Notes: generated by a model not told the origin, from the letters alone. DNA of 64,000 bases from Imbricaverruca yamaguchii (GCA_034440575.1 JAOTOL010001661.1:794001-858000); one strand, 5' to 3'; counted from the stretch's first letter, positions 49,601-53,459 are shown. Made by a program: numbers and translations.

Positions 49601-49987
49601 GACGACGACGAGCTGACGGAGCTGCAGCTGGAGCTGGAGCCGACGGCGGCCGTCGGCCGGCTGGTGGCCGCCCGGCCGGCGGCGCTCTCGCCGTACCGGC
49701 TCAACCCCGGCTACCGGCGGCCGGCGCCCGGCACCGACTCCGACCACGGCTACTCGACCATGACGCCGCACGACGACTCGGAGGCGGCCGGCGAGCCGGA
49801 GCGCGTGCGCGCCGCCTCGCCCGCCTCGTCGGCGCTCTCGTCGCCCGTGTCGCCGCCGCAGCCGGCGCCGGCGCCGGCCTCGCAGCCGGCGCTGGCCGCC
49901 GCCGCCGCCGCCGCCGCGCAGCAGACAGTGCTGGCGCCGCACCAGATACGTGCCGAGGCGCAGGTGCACGCCGTCGACGCGTGCTGA
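20191..49987 (+). CDS. CACHD1: CACHD1 orthologue, whole gene (18 coding exons)
   Basis: This entry spans the gene; the exons are listed separately. Joined exons give 3822 nt, 1273 residues plus TGA, with all intron phases compatible. In order the protein has a probable signal peptide (1-18), an N-terminal helical region (about 70-170), a VWA domain (about 262-440), a first Cache domain (about 470-650), a second Cache domain (about 745-960), a cysteine-rich segment (about 965-1075), one transmembrane helix (about 1107-1126) and a cytoplasmic tail. From family knowledge, CACHD1 is a type I membrane protein related to the alpha2delta calcium-channel subunits that modulates voltage-gated calcium channels; a role at Frizzled/LRP6 receptors has also been reported in vertebrates. 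Homology was judged from remembered human CACHD1, exon by exon, and is continuous along the whole length. Function here is inferred from orthology. Confidence 0.95.
20476..22357 (+). repeat. Intron 1 minisatellite (30-34 bp) carrying the exon 2 acceptor
   Basis: Intron 1 holds a (GTAT)n tract at about 21063-21132 and then, from about 21235, a minisatellite. From about 21660 the units are regular at 30-34 bp, each containing a CACAG or CGCAG acceptor-like end followed by TCTGTGTATGACC, exactly the first 13 nt of exon 2. A short SINE tail fragment sits near 21533-21568. Some units instead read GGCCTGTATATGACC. Long open frames through this array in several frames are composition effects. Confidence 0.95.
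22358..22575 (+). CDS. CACHD1: CACHD1 exon 2 (residues 96-168)
   Basis: The frame reads [10 protein letters not shown], then a helical stretch with [20 protein letters not shown] and a conserved CC pair (TPCCALDD), aligning with the human segment that ends TAIQDCC. Acceptor cgccccacag at 22357, phase 0; donor gtcagt at 22576, phase 2. It belongs to the helical region N-terminal to the VWA domain. Composition is strongly GC-rich compared with distant introns. The 5' edge is embedded in the acceptor-bearing repeat, so the exact 5' splice choice could vary between copies. Confidence 0.93.
22625..24255 (+). repeat. Intron 2 minisatellite, 26 bp unit, about 60 copies
   Basis: Units of the type CTGTAGCTGGTGATGTCTAG followed by TCCCGC repeat from about 50 bp after the exon 2 donor up to 24255. 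Variants swap GATG/GGTG and TAGTCC/GGTACT, sometimes alternately, which suggests higher-order duplication. The unit does not contain the exon 2 junction itself. It is the largest array in the gene by copy number. Confidence 0.95.
24256..25427 (+). other. Remainder of intron 2, no feature seen
   Basis: This is AT-richer single-copy-looking sequence. I see no gene, SINE or strong repeat in it. It ends at the exon 3 acceptor (ctgtgcag). Confidence 0.6.
25428..25534 (+). CDS. CACHD1: CACHD1 exon 3 (residues 168-204)
   Basis: The frame reads [20 protein letters not shown] and then [11 protein letters not shown], aligning with human RTISCDRLSTTVNSRAFNPG. The conserved NPGR and the lone cysteine are present. 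Acceptor tgtgcag at 25427, donor gtaagt at 25535; it enters in phase 2 and leaves in phase 1. Intron 3 (25535-25927) is short and repeat-free. Confidence 0.93.
25928..26070 (+). CDS. CACHD1: CACHD1 exon 4 (residues 204-251)
   Basis: The conserved core is [20 protein letters not shown] followed by AHRF, matching human NPGIKWQYFSSEEGIFTVFP. The exon ends ...DDTRHQQ just before the VWA domain. Acceptor ccggcag at 25927; donor CAG-gtcagt at 26071, phase 0. The last 12 nt (CGCCACCAGCAG) and the donor are the seed of the array that follows. Confidence 0.94.
26059..27130 (+). repeat. Intron 4 minisatellite, 46 bp unit, carries the exon 4 donor
   Basis: About 20 copies of a 46 bp unit. Each contains CGCCACCAGCAG followed by gtcagtggtacggcgg, that is, the last 12 nt of exon 4 plus its donor and first intron bases. 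Units are nearly identical; single differences (gaacc/gaact) and a few truncated copies occur near 26310-26460. Because 46 is not a multiple of 3 and no unit contains a stop, all three + frames stay open (up to about 416 codons), which is not evidence of coding. Confidence 0.97.
27131..27584 (+). other. Middle of intron 4, no feature seen
   Basis: Moderately AT-rich sequence between the donor array and the acceptor array of the same intron. Apart from a few decayed copies at its left edge I see no repeat, gene or element. Confidence 0.6.
27585..28426 (+). repeat. Intron 4 minisatellite, 57 bp unit, carries the exon 5 acceptor
   Basis: About 14-15 copies of a 57 bp unit ending in gccacgtgttccgcag and followed by GTGTACCTCTCGACGGTCCA, the first 20 nt of exon 5; the match reaches 26 nt in units that continue CCCGGC. 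Units differ mostly at ttccgcag/tttcgcag and cac/cgc. Read from any upstream copy in the exon 5 frame, the sequence reaches an in-frame TGA (GCGCAGTGACGCC) before the next acceptor. Open frames on both strands here are shadows of the repeat. Confidence 0.97.
28427..28703 (+). CDS. CACHD1: CACHD1 exon 5: first half of the VWA domain (residues 252-344)
   Basis: [20 protein letters not shown] aligns with human IYVSTVRPQSKHIVVILDHG; downstream, [17 protein letters not shown] matches the human KISVLTVADTV stretch. This is the first beta strand, the metal-site loop and the next helix and strand of a VWA fold. The metal-site position reads D-V-G-G-R (269-273) rather than DxSxS. Acceptor tttcgcag at 28426; donor CGTG-gttagt at 28704, phase 1. 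Both edges lie inside splice-site-bearing repeats. Confidence 0.96.
28697..29220 (+). repeat. Intron 5 minisatellite, about 25 bp unit, carries the exon 5 donor
   Basis: About 20 copies of a unit containing CCGTG-gttagtgaccgg, copying the last 5 nt of exon 5 and its donor, joined by cgaggctg or ggaggctg. The array starts at the real donor with no gap. A few units are shortened or have lost the ac of gaccg. Confidence 0.96.
29400..29770 (+). repeat. Intron 5 minisatellite, 13 bp unit
   Basis: A 13 bp unit (ggtggctgtggcc) is repeated more than 20 times in two blocks split by a duplicated segment containing gaccggctgctgaccgcggc. It ends about 60 bp upstream of the exon 6 acceptor and does not include it. 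Confidence 0.95.
29827..30042 (+). CDS. CACHD1: CACHD1 exon 6: second half of the VWA domain (residues 344-416)
   Basis: [15 protein letters not shown] aligns with human [26 protein letters not shown] with MVIIYLSAGI, and [14 protein letters not shown] with NSVMILTYALMNDG. Acceptor gtcgacag at 29826, donor gtcagt at 30043; it enters in phase 1 and leaves in phase 1. It provides the central and late strands of the VWA fold. Confidence 0.95.
30065..30255 (-). repeat. Dispersed repeat A, copy 1 (coding-like)
   Basis: On the - strand it contains [20 protein letters not shown] and KWCIHH. A related copy at 55125-55310 on the + strand has FIHEMLLDTKHEDF and KKWYIPP in the same order and spacing, and a third, frame-broken copy lies at 44240-44400. 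The nucleotide similarity includes the motif for KWxI. The family is not recognised; it could be a decayed transposon or a short interspersed element with a chance frame. Confidence 0.6.
30256..30854 (+). other. Rest of intron 6, no feature seen
   Basis: AT-rich intronic sequence with no repeat or element that I can identify. The exon 7 acceptor (gtcgagcag) follows. Confidence 0.55.
30855..31079 (+). CDS. CACHD1: CACHD1 exon 7: end of VWA, start of Cache 1 (residues 416-491)
   Basis: [20 protein letters not shown] aligns with human LKELAFLRDLAEQNSGKYGV; further on, [20 protein letters not shown] and then [10 protein letters not shown] match SMMVLNQLSNLETTVGRFYT and FSLPFSDEMG. Acceptor gagcag at 30854; donor gtaagt at 31080, phase 1. 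A nearby CAG at 30860-30862 would break the frame. Confidence 0.94.
31640..31852 (+). repeat. Intron 7 short tandem repeat, about 65 bp unit, 3-4 copies
   Basis: Diverged units share ttgagcgacagagcactgtg and ggacgaggacta. The rest of intron 7 (31080-31639 and 31853-32117) shows nothing recognisable. Confidence 0.75.
32118..32267 (+). CDS. CACHD1: CACHD1 exon 8: Cache 1 domain (residues 491-541)
   Basis: [20 protein letters not shown] followed by [15 protein letters not shown] aligns with human LIMTVSKPCYFGNLLLGIVG and VDVNLAYILEDVTYY. IVGMD is the typical Cache GV(D/S) strand, and the exon ends in the FIVDDQG loop that continues in exon 9. Acceptor gtaccacag at 32117; donor gtcagt at 32268, phase 1. 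Confidence 0.95.
32268..32925 (+). other. First part of intron 8, no clear feature
   Basis: AT-rich sequence with a short T run followed by a G run near 32328-32347. No gene or transposon recognised. Confidence 0.55.
32926..33060 (+). repeat. Intron 8 tandem repeat, 39 bp unit, about 3 copies
   Basis: The unit contains cgctcatgctccgggcgagt and gctggcaacccgatgccag. It directly precedes a SINE. Confidence 0.85.
33075..33250 (-). mobile_element. tRNA-derived SINE, family 1 (copy in intron 8)
   Basis: On the - strand the element starts GGGGACGA, has a Pol III A-box-like ATCTAGGGGTAAGTT and B-box-like GGGTTCGAGTCTTACC, then a tRNA-unrelated body containing ATTGGCGACGCTACATGACT, and ends in (CCAA)n. 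The head is tRNA-like but cannot fold into a full tRNA. Confidence 0.88.
33247..33430 (+). repeat. Intron 8 minisatellite, about 20 bp unit, beside exon 9
   Basis: Units like gtcagtgtcggcgaccgggg repeat up to about 6 bp before the exon 9 acceptor. The array does not include the splice site, though its gtcagt motif equals the gene's commonest donor. Confidence 0.88.
33437..33624 (+). CDS. CACHD1: CACHD1 exon 9: Cache 1 domain (residues 541-603)
   Basis: Opens [16 protein letters not shown] against human [17 protein letters not shown], a hallmark Cache loop. HTD/HSD and the FNVT end (human YNVSY) also align. Acceptor gttggcag at 33436, donor gtgagt at 33625, phase 0. One N-glycosylation sequon (N-V-T) crosses the exon 9/10 junction, as in the human protein (NVS). 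Confidence 0.95.
33985..34290 (+). repeat. Intron 9 degenerate minisatellite, about 25-30 bp
   Basis: Repeated gtccctgctgacacgtggt and tccctgctgagatatgatcg units with considerable drift. It stops about 40 bp before the exon 10 acceptor. Confidence 0.85.
34330..34525 (+). CDS. CACHD1: CACHD1 exon 10 (residues 604-669)
   Basis: [20 protein letters not shown] aligns with human YAWKMVQDTSFILCIVV, and [10 protein letters not shown] with KLLYHRLDLLG. This completes the first Cache domain. The exon ends in MATM plus one base. Acceptor gtgtttcag at 34329; donor gtgagt at 34526, phase 1. Confidence 0.95.
34950..36140 (+). mobile_element. Penelope-like retroelement remnant (RT and GIY-YIG pieces)
   Basis: Near 35010-35090 one frame reads [11 protein letters not shown], the RT strand motif typical of Penelope-like elements; another frame gives GDDYFKEA just before it. 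At 35172-35200 [13 protein letters not shown] is the catalytic YIDD box with the Penelope-type context. Downstream, [20 protein letters not shown] is a further RT-C-terminal match. At 36025-36090 [20 protein letters not shown] resembles the GIY-YIG endonuclease motif of these elements. Frameshifts, stops and a SINE insertion mean it is dead. It lies wholly in CACHD1 intron 10. Confidence 0.82.
35671..35828 (+). mobile_element. tRNA-derived SINE, family 1, with 14 bp target duplication
   Basis: A 158 bp element starting GGGGACGAGTAGTCTAGGGG and ending in AATAACCAGCC. It is flanked by perfect direct repeats AAGGTCAACTAGGT at 35657-35670 and 35829-35842. It inserted into the Penelope-like remnant, so it is younger than that element. 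The A-box and B-box regions are recognisable (B box GGGTACGAGTCTCAC, mutated). Confidence 0.95.
36141..37500 (+). other. Rest of intron 10, no clear feature
   Basis: AT-rich sequence with short internal near-repeats around 36130-36260 (ggtcagcac and cattcacaggcttacat motifs), perhaps the 3' part of the Penelope-like element. No host coding sequence seen. Confidence 0.5.
37500..37860 (+). repeat. Intron 10 minisatellite, about 18 bp unit, beside exon 11
   Basis: Units of gtcactcccgtgaccccc or gtaactcccgtgaccccc repeat about 18 times and end about 25 bp before the exon 11 acceptor. Confidence 0.93.
37886..38132 (+). CDS. CACHD1: CACHD1 exon 11 (residues 669-751)
   Basis: [15 protein letters not shown] aligns with human [35 protein letters not shown] with MVEHYTAYLSDNTRLIANPG; QYIVR with TYIVR. 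This is one of the most conserved parts of the protein and links the two Cache domains. Acceptor ccggcag at 37885; donor CAG-gtcggt at 38133, phase 2. Confidence 0.97.
38134..38510 (+). repeat. Intron 11 simple repeat, (GACCT)n-like
   Basis: Degenerate pentamers (gacct, cacct, ggacc) begin immediately after the exon 11 donor and run about 370 bp. From 38620 to 38950 a similar degenerate (TTATC/TACCT) tract follows, including a clean (CCGTA)n run near 38925-38955. Confidence 0.85.
38710..38772 (+). mobile_element. SINE 3' tail fragment (related tail, GCGCCC type)
   Basis: GGGCGCTACATGACCAATGT, then GATGCGCCCTAAAGCC and AATAACTAACCAAC. It shares the ctacatgac core and the CCAA-type end with SINE family 1. 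Similar fragments sit at 21533-21568 (+), 41340-41375 (-), 56041-56105 (-) and 56190-56226 (-). Confidence 0.7.
39443..39600 (+). repeat. Intron 11 (GTGTCT)n microsatellite
   Basis: GTGTCTGTGT tract with occasional longer GT runs, ending about 40 bp before the exon 12 acceptor. Confidence 0.95.
39639..39783 (+). CDS. CACHD1: CACHD1 exon 12: Cache 2 domain (residues 751-799)
   Basis: [14 protein letters not shown], then [17 protein letters not shown] and SSPYLDA align with human YIATPNGVLRIYPG, FDPTRRQWYLHAVANPG and TGPYLDV. The DPTRR-WY signature is diagnostic for the alpha2delta/CACHD1 Cache region. Acceptor cgcgacag at 39638; donor gtgagt at 39784, phase 0. Confidence 0.97.
39838..40310 (+). 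repeat. Intron 12 minisatellite, about 43 bp unit
   Basis: About 9-10 units combining ggtcgtccgtctgcgggtag and tgttgtccgtctatggtag. It begins about 55 bp after the exon 12 donor. The unit does not include the junction. Confidence 0.92.
40468..40660 (+). repeat. Intron 12: 50 bp direct duplication and (GA)n microsatellite
   Basis: Two copies of a roughly 50 bp segment (gcgtcgccgcggttttgata ... gtggttgcg) lie at about 40469-40518 and 40520-40570. A pure (GA)n run of about 80 bp follows at 40576-40654. Confidence 0.9.
40675..40839 (+). mobile_element. tRNA-derived SINE, family 1 (intron 12)
   Basis: Starts GGGGACGATTAGTCTAGTGG and contains GGCGGCGCTACATGACTCAA and a (CCA)n-rich end. Imperfect flanking repeats (AGAATTGGCTCTA before, AGAGTCGGCTCTA after) suggest a target-site duplication. 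The B box is mutated (GTCTGGAGTTTCACC). Confidence 0.88.
40967..41077 (+). CDS. CACHD1: CACHD1 exon 13: Cache 2 domain (residues 800-836)
   Basis: [20 protein letters not shown] followed by [17 protein letters not shown] aligns with human GGAGYVVTISHTIHSSS and TVAVMGIDFTLRYFYK. VMGMD is the Cache central strand. Acceptor tttgcag at 40966; donor gtatgc at 41078; both phase 0. Confidence 0.97.
41078..41491 (+). other. Intron 13, mostly unremarkable
   Basis: Contains a SINE tail fragment near 41340-41375 (gttttagagcgcatcgg) and repeated cactgcacrctcctrgagcgctgt-like segments near 41253 and 41408. No gene. Confidence 0.55.
41492..41703 (+). CDS. CACHD1: CACHD1 exon 14: Cache 2 domain (residues 837-907)
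   Basis: [16 protein letters not shown] aligns with human CFIMEDRGYLVAHPTL, and [20 protein letters not shown] with PVEQQHITHKEPLVANDILN. DRGY-x-x-x-HP is the Cache ligand loop. Acceptor gttcag at 41491; donor CAG-gtgact at 41704, phase 2. Confidence 0.97.
41704..42385 (+). other. Intron 14, weak degenerate repeats only
   Basis: From about 42170 to 42360 a loose repeat of cactgacctggcggtg-type segments approaches exon 15. I see nothing else. Confidence 0.55.
42386..42572 (+). CDS. CACHD1: CACHD1 exon 15 (residues 907-969)
   Basis: [15 protein letters not shown] aligns with human SDRTVQRFYKFNTSL; then [20 protein letters not shown] and [15 protein letters not shown] match SKYRLARIPGTNAFVGIVNE and TCDSLAFCACS. 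Acceptor gacag at 42385; donor CGT-gtcagt at 42573, phase 0. It closes the second Cache domain and starts the cysteine-rich part. Confidence 0.97.
42806..42966 (+). mobile_element. tRNA-derived SINE, family 1 (intron 15)
   Basis: GGGGACGAGTAGTCTAGGGG start, intact-looking A box (TAGTCTAGGGGTAAGTT) and B box (GGGTTCGAGTTTCACC), body with ATTGGCGACGCTACATGACT, (CCA)n end. Near-identical flanks (CTACCCCTGTAACA before, CTACCCTGTAGCA after) look like a target duplication. It is the best-preserved copy in the window. Confidence 0.93.
43338..43558 (+). CDS. CACHD1: CACHD1 exon 16: cysteine-rich segment (residues 970-1043)
   Basis: [20 protein letters not shown] followed by EC aligns with human VDRLCLNCHRMEQNECECPC; nine or more cysteines follow the conserved spacing to LSDCVPVHC (human LHQCVNSRC). 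These are probably disulphides next to the membrane. Acceptor gccgcag at 43337; donor CAG-gtcagt at 43559, phase 2. Confidence 0.96.
43551..44172 (+). repeat. Intron 16 minisatellite carrying the exon 16 donor
   Basis: About 17 units of 28 or 37 bp. Each contains ACTCCAG-gtcagtgcggcgg, the last 7 nt of exon 16 plus its donor; long and short forms differ by the presence of gcgctggca. The array begins exactly at the real junction. Confidence 0.97.
44240..44400 (+). repeat. Dispersed repeat A, copy 2
   Basis: Shares cacgatccgttatg, gtgagcataag, gcatgaagac, gaagcacgatgtc and aagtggtatattccaccc with the copy at 55125-55310. The frame contains LLEMRHEDC, like LLDTKHEDF and LLETGNEDC in the other copies, but is broken downstream. 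Confidence 0.75.
44930..45235 (+). repeat. Intron 16 minisatellite, 16 bp unit
   Basis: ctgagccggtgccgcc and ctgagtcggtgccgcc units, about 18 copies. It lies mid-intron, not beside an exon. Confidence 0.95.
45469..45590 (-). mobile_element. tRNA-derived SINE, family 2, 5'-truncated
   Basis: On the - strand it starts within the B-box region (TCGACACTAGCGCCGCTC) and runs through AATCCCGCGGTCCACTGGTG to a CAATAAACCAA end. It is flanked by perfect 10 bp repeats GACTCATCGA (45459-45468 and 45591-45600). The A box is missing. Confidence 0.9.
45690..47172 (+). repeat. Intron 16 minisatellite, about 50 bp unit, carries the exon 17 acceptor
   Basis: About 25-30 units containing ggaccggtgtcggcag followed by TGAGTGTA or TCAGTGTA, then ccccggtaccagtgaccctc. 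The real acceptor is ggaccggtgtcggcag with exon 17 starting TCAGTGTATCGG, so each unit copies the acceptor and about 8 nt of exon. The TCAGTGTA variant, identical to the exon, recurs in copies near 46430, 46895, 47025 and 47076. Confidence 0.96.
47173..47318 (+). CDS. CACHD1: CACHD1 exon 17 (residues 1043-1092)
   Basis: [20 protein letters not shown], then [20 protein letters not shown], aligns with human CFGVLDCEWCMVDSDGKTHL and KPYCAPQKECFGGIVGAKSP. Only the acceptor at 47172 gives the right phase; a CAG four bases later would not. Donor gtgagc at 47319, phase 1. Confidence 0.95.
47319..48775 (+). other. First part of intron 17, no feature seen
   Basis: Mostly single-copy-looking, AT-richer sequence, with loosely repeated gcaggctgacgtca-like words near 48045-48150. 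No gene recognised. Confidence 0.5.
48776..48930 (+). mobile_element. tRNA-derived SINE, family 2 (intron 17)
   Basis: Head GGATGGCCGAGTGGTTAAGG (Leu/Ser-type A box), B box GGGTTCAACACTT, then a body with CGCGGCCCACCGGCGAAACA and CATTAGCCGTGATCGTACAT. It corresponds to the copies at 19523-19707 and 45469-45590. Confidence 0.85.
49440..49987 (+). CDS. CACHD1: CACHD1 exon 18: transmembrane helix, tail and stop (residues 1092-1273)
   Basis: [20 protein letters not shown] followed by AVLCYRH aligns with human [20 protein letters not shown] and AVYAYRH: one transmembrane helix at about 1107-1126. The cytoplasmic tail has an acidic stretch ([10 protein letters not shown]), the conserved [17 protein letters not shown] block (from about 1190), Pro/Ala-rich sequence including an alanine run, and a C-terminus VHAVDAC (human VHTVDAEC). 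Acceptor tcgccag at 49439; TGA at 49985-49987. Very high GC. Confidence 0.96.
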
Positions 49988-50789
49988 CCGGCGCCGCGCA
50001 GCGCCGCCTCCAGCCCCATGTGCCAAATGTGTGCTCGTGCCTTGCGCTTGGCCCGCGTCGCGGCCGAGCGAGCTGATGCTGTGCCATTGCCTGTGCGGAC
50101 GAGCCGCCGTCTGGCGTCGTGCCGGACGATTGTTTGTACTCGAGGGTGGCGTTCGGCGTCCCGGTGGTTACTCGCGCGCCAACTGCATAGAGCTGCCAGT
50201 GTTCCCCCACTCCGGCGTTGCCAACTTGTGTTCTGTGCTCTGCTCGGCTAGCGGTGTTGCGCACTGCCTTCACTCGTATGTGCATGCACCATTTACGGAG
50301 CCTTTTTGGCTGTTTATACTCACCTTCGTATTTTGCTACGTAAATTTGTTTTAACACCTGTTCAGACTGCTCTGAATATTTGCGCGCCACCGCCTATGAC
50401 GCAACGAGCGTGGATCTCGCCTGCCGTCGCTATTCCGGTGGGACTGAGTCACGTGACTTTTTCGTCGGGCGGGGGGTCGCCAACGCAGCAGCTGGCGCTT
50501 CCGTGTCACCTGTCGCGGAGCTTGCGAGCGGCACTTGCGGTGCGCGTGAGCTGTCATCGGTGCTTCCCTCGCACTTGCCAGCCTCTGCTGGTTGCCGTCT
50601 CGGCATCCTCGGCACGTGGACGATACGGTCGCCGCCCGGCCGCCAGCTGCCGCTGCGTTGTCACCGCAGGATGACGTCACTGGTAGACGGCTGTCGCCGC
50701 AGGGTGACGTCACTGGACGATGGCTGCTGCCGGTGTCGATACAGCTGGACGTTGGCGTGTCGACCGACGTCGGCGGCCGCCATGTCGTG
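49988..50789 (+). other. Probable start of the CACHD1 3' untranslated region
   Basis: GC-rich sequence after the stop without conserved coding. I found no convincing AATAAA on the + strand up to 53 kb, so the transcript end is not placed. Open frames here on both strands are GC-composition effects. Confidence 0.4.
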
Positions 50790-51350
50790 CGCAGGCCGGG
50801 TCGTGTGCCGAGTGGCACCGGTGCTCCTATCATGCGGAGGCCGGGTCGTGTGCCGAGTGGCACCGGTGTGCCTGTGGCGCGCAGGCCGGGTCGTGTGCCG
50901 AGTGGCACCGGTGTGCCTGTGGCGCGCAGGCCGGGTCGTGTGCCGAGTGACACCGGTGTGCCTGTGGCGCGCAGGCCGGGTCTGTGCCGAGTGACACCGG
51001 TGTGCCTGTGGCGCGCAGGCCGGGTCGTGTGCCGAGTGACACCGGTGTGCCTGTGGCGCGCAGGCCGGTCGTGTGCCGAGTGACACCGGTGTTGTGCGGA
51101 GGCCGGGTGTTGAGTGGCACCGGTGTGCCTGTGGGCGCAGGCCGGGTCGTGTGCCGAGTGGCACCGGTGTGCCTGTGGCGCGCAGGCCGGGTCGTGTGCC
51201 GAGTGACACCGGTGTGCCTGTGGCGCGCAGGCCGGGTCGTGTGCCGAGTGACACCGGTGTGCCTGTGGCGCGCAGGCCGGGTCGTGTGCCGAGTGACACC
51301 GGTGTGCCTGTGGCGCGCAGGCCGGGTCGTGTGCCGAGTGACATCGGTGT
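50790..51350 (+). repeat. Minisatellite, 45 bp unit, 0.8 kb downstream of the CACHD1 stop
   Basis: About 12 units containing gcaggccgggtcgtgtgccg and agtgacaccggtgtgcctgt. The unit length, a multiple of 3, keeps long frames open on both strands. It may lie in the 3' untranslated region. Confidence 0.95.
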
Positions 51351-53099
51351 GCCCGTCTCGTACGTGCGTTGAGCGGTTGGCCCCGTCGCCGCCGGGTGAT
51401 CGGCTCTAGTGCCGGCGCTGGCTTCCGTCTAGCCTCGAGTGTTGGCCGGTCCGCGGCATTGTAAGATTTGCACTACTGGGCGCGGTTGCCTCGGTACCAA
51501 GATCGTGTTCAGGGTGGCTACGCATGGCAAGCATGAAGAGACGCCAGCTATTTGTGCAGCGTAATTGTTTTATTAGGGGGAATTTTGAGGGCCCGTGGGA
51601 CCCATGCAAGGCGTGTTGAAAGCAAGTCCGTTTTGCATGCAAGTGCGAATGAAATTACTCGTCGAGTTGTCCTATTATTGGTGGTATTGATCGCGTTCGA
51701 TCACCTGGTTATCATCGGGACAAGGCGTGAAACTGATATGTAGCCTCCTCATGAATGGCATTCATCCGAAGTCGTTTATGGAACGACAAATCTGCTTCTC
51801 GGCCAGTTGCGAATGTCTGTTTTTCGAGGAATGAATAATAATTCTTGATTCCTTCAGAGTCCGCGTCGTTCTACATCATATGGCAGGGTTGTAGGGAGCG
51901 TTTTGTACAAACGTGTGGTTGTCCCTCGGGACGGCGACTTCCTGTTGGCCGCCGGTCCGTGTGCCCAGTGCTCGGTCTTTTTTTGTCAGGTACTACGGCG
52001 TGTGTGCCTGCCTGCAACAATCATGCTCTGCTGCTTCAGCCATGCGTCGGCCATGTACCCAGTGTTACGCGCCACGGAAACCGCCACTGGAAAGCCTCCC
52101 GGCGGAAAGCCTCCTTGTGAGTCCCCGAGTCCCCCGGCTGTTGGTGTTGTGTGCTGACTTGTGGCGCAGCGCGGCGAGCACTGCTCAACTGGGATCGCGG
52201 CCGCCATCCTTGGTGCACGCCGGCATACATGCATGCAATACACGTGCGGCGGCGGAGATTAACCGTGCTATATTCCGAGCGAAATTATACATACAGATGG
52301 ACACCAAGCCACGTTCACGTTGTAGCTACAAACATTGCCTCGCCTCTGTCGGCGGGACGCGCCGCTCCAAACTGAACCAGCGAAGGCACGCCCGTCTGGG
52401 CTGAATCAGCGCAAGGCACGCCGATCCGAACTGAATCGGCGCAGACACACTGATTAGAGCCCGTCGACGCGAGACGCGCTGACCGCAATCGCCGGGCCGG
52501 GCGGGTTCCAAGTGGGACAAAGTTGTTCAACGAGTCCATGAAAACTTGTAGCTCGTGACAATGGCGTAGCAGGGCGCTGGCGGCGGGCGGGCGGCGCGGC
52601 GCGACCAATGCCAGCTAGTGGTGCGGCAGCGCGCGGCTGGCGACGCCAGAGCCGGCCGCACGTCGCCGACACACGTAGTTTCCACCGCTGCCGCCAGGGG
52701 CGTCGCGATCGCCCACCGGCGCGCGGGTGATAACACCGAAACGTGGACGCGCGGAAGGCGGCCGGTCGTTCACGCAGATTATACAGAAGGAAAGCGTAAA
52801 TGGAGTAGCAACATACCCTCGCGAGTCGAGCACACAAACACACACACGGGCGAACGCGGCGTCACTGGGCGAGTCCCCGCTCCGCCAGCTTGGTCGGCCC
52901 ACCGGGCGGTCGACCGTACAGGCGCGGCCGCTTCCCGCTGTCTTGGACGCCCCCGTTGTCTTGCGCGCCCTGGGAATGGAGACAGCGCGTTGCGAGCTGG
53001 TCAGCGCGCCGCACCGACGCCGTCGGATGCCGGCGGCGAGATCGCTGGCATCCCGTCAGGTGCCCTCGTTGCCGTGCACAAACTACGGCACTGGCACCA
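51351..53099. other. Region between the convergent genes
   Basis: It should hold the 3' ends of both transcripts. A possible - strand AATAAA (TTTATT at 51567-51572) could serve Rap1, giving a 3' untranslated region of about 1.5 kb. Part of it is very GC-rich (52560-53060). I see no third gene. Confidence 0.4.
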
Positions 53100-53189
53100 T
53101 TAAAACAGACAGCACCTGCTCTTCTTCCCCGGCTGCTTCTTCTTCTCGGGCGACTTGCGGTTGATTTGCCGCACCAGGTCGTAGAAAAT
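53100..53189 (-). CDS. Rap1: Rap1 GTPase, last coding exon
   Basis: The frame IFYDLVRQINRKSPEKKKQP, then GKKSRCCLF and TAA, is the C-terminal helix, polybasic region and CAAX box of Rap1. The first 12 residues are identical to what I recall of Rap1A/B apart from the usual T/S change. Acceptor tgtccgcag on the - strand at 53190; it enters in phase 0. The polybasic stretch plus CCLF predicts prenylation and membrane attachment; F at the last position is expected to favour geranylgeranylation (inference). Rap2 is excluded by its different C-terminus. Confidence 0.96.
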   Translation of the reverse strand: MFYDLVRQINRKSPEKKKQPGKKSRCCLF

Positions 53190-53289
53190 CTGCGGACAGG
53201 GACACACAGTCACCGGGACAGGAAACATGCGGTCCGTCACTAGAGTCCGACAACCGTGACCTTGACGCGGCCGGACGGACGGTCGCGTT

Positions 53290-53345
53290 AGCCAGCTGAC
53301 TACCGTTGGACGCCAGCTGACCACCGTTGGACGCCGGCCGGCGTG
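53290..53345 (+). repeat. Short tandem repeat in the Rap1 intron
   Basis: Two to three copies of cagctgaccaccgttggacgc about 100 bp from the last Rap1 exon. Confidence 0.7.
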
Positions 53346-53459
53346 CGCCACACGGACTGGGCCGCGGGCGCCGCCTCCCGCCTCCCAGCGCCAGGAATCA
53401 CAACACAGCCATCTGCACGCCGGATCGTGACCGGACAATCGGACAACACGTGGCGACGG

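Noticed and set aside
49214..50390. - strand frames of 230-270 codons over exon 18
   Set aside because: Antisense to a GC-rich exon and low in complexity; the + strand frame is the conserved one.
50351..51344. Frames of 140-227 codons on both strands
   Set aside because: Produced by the 45 bp unit, which is a multiple of 3 with no stops.
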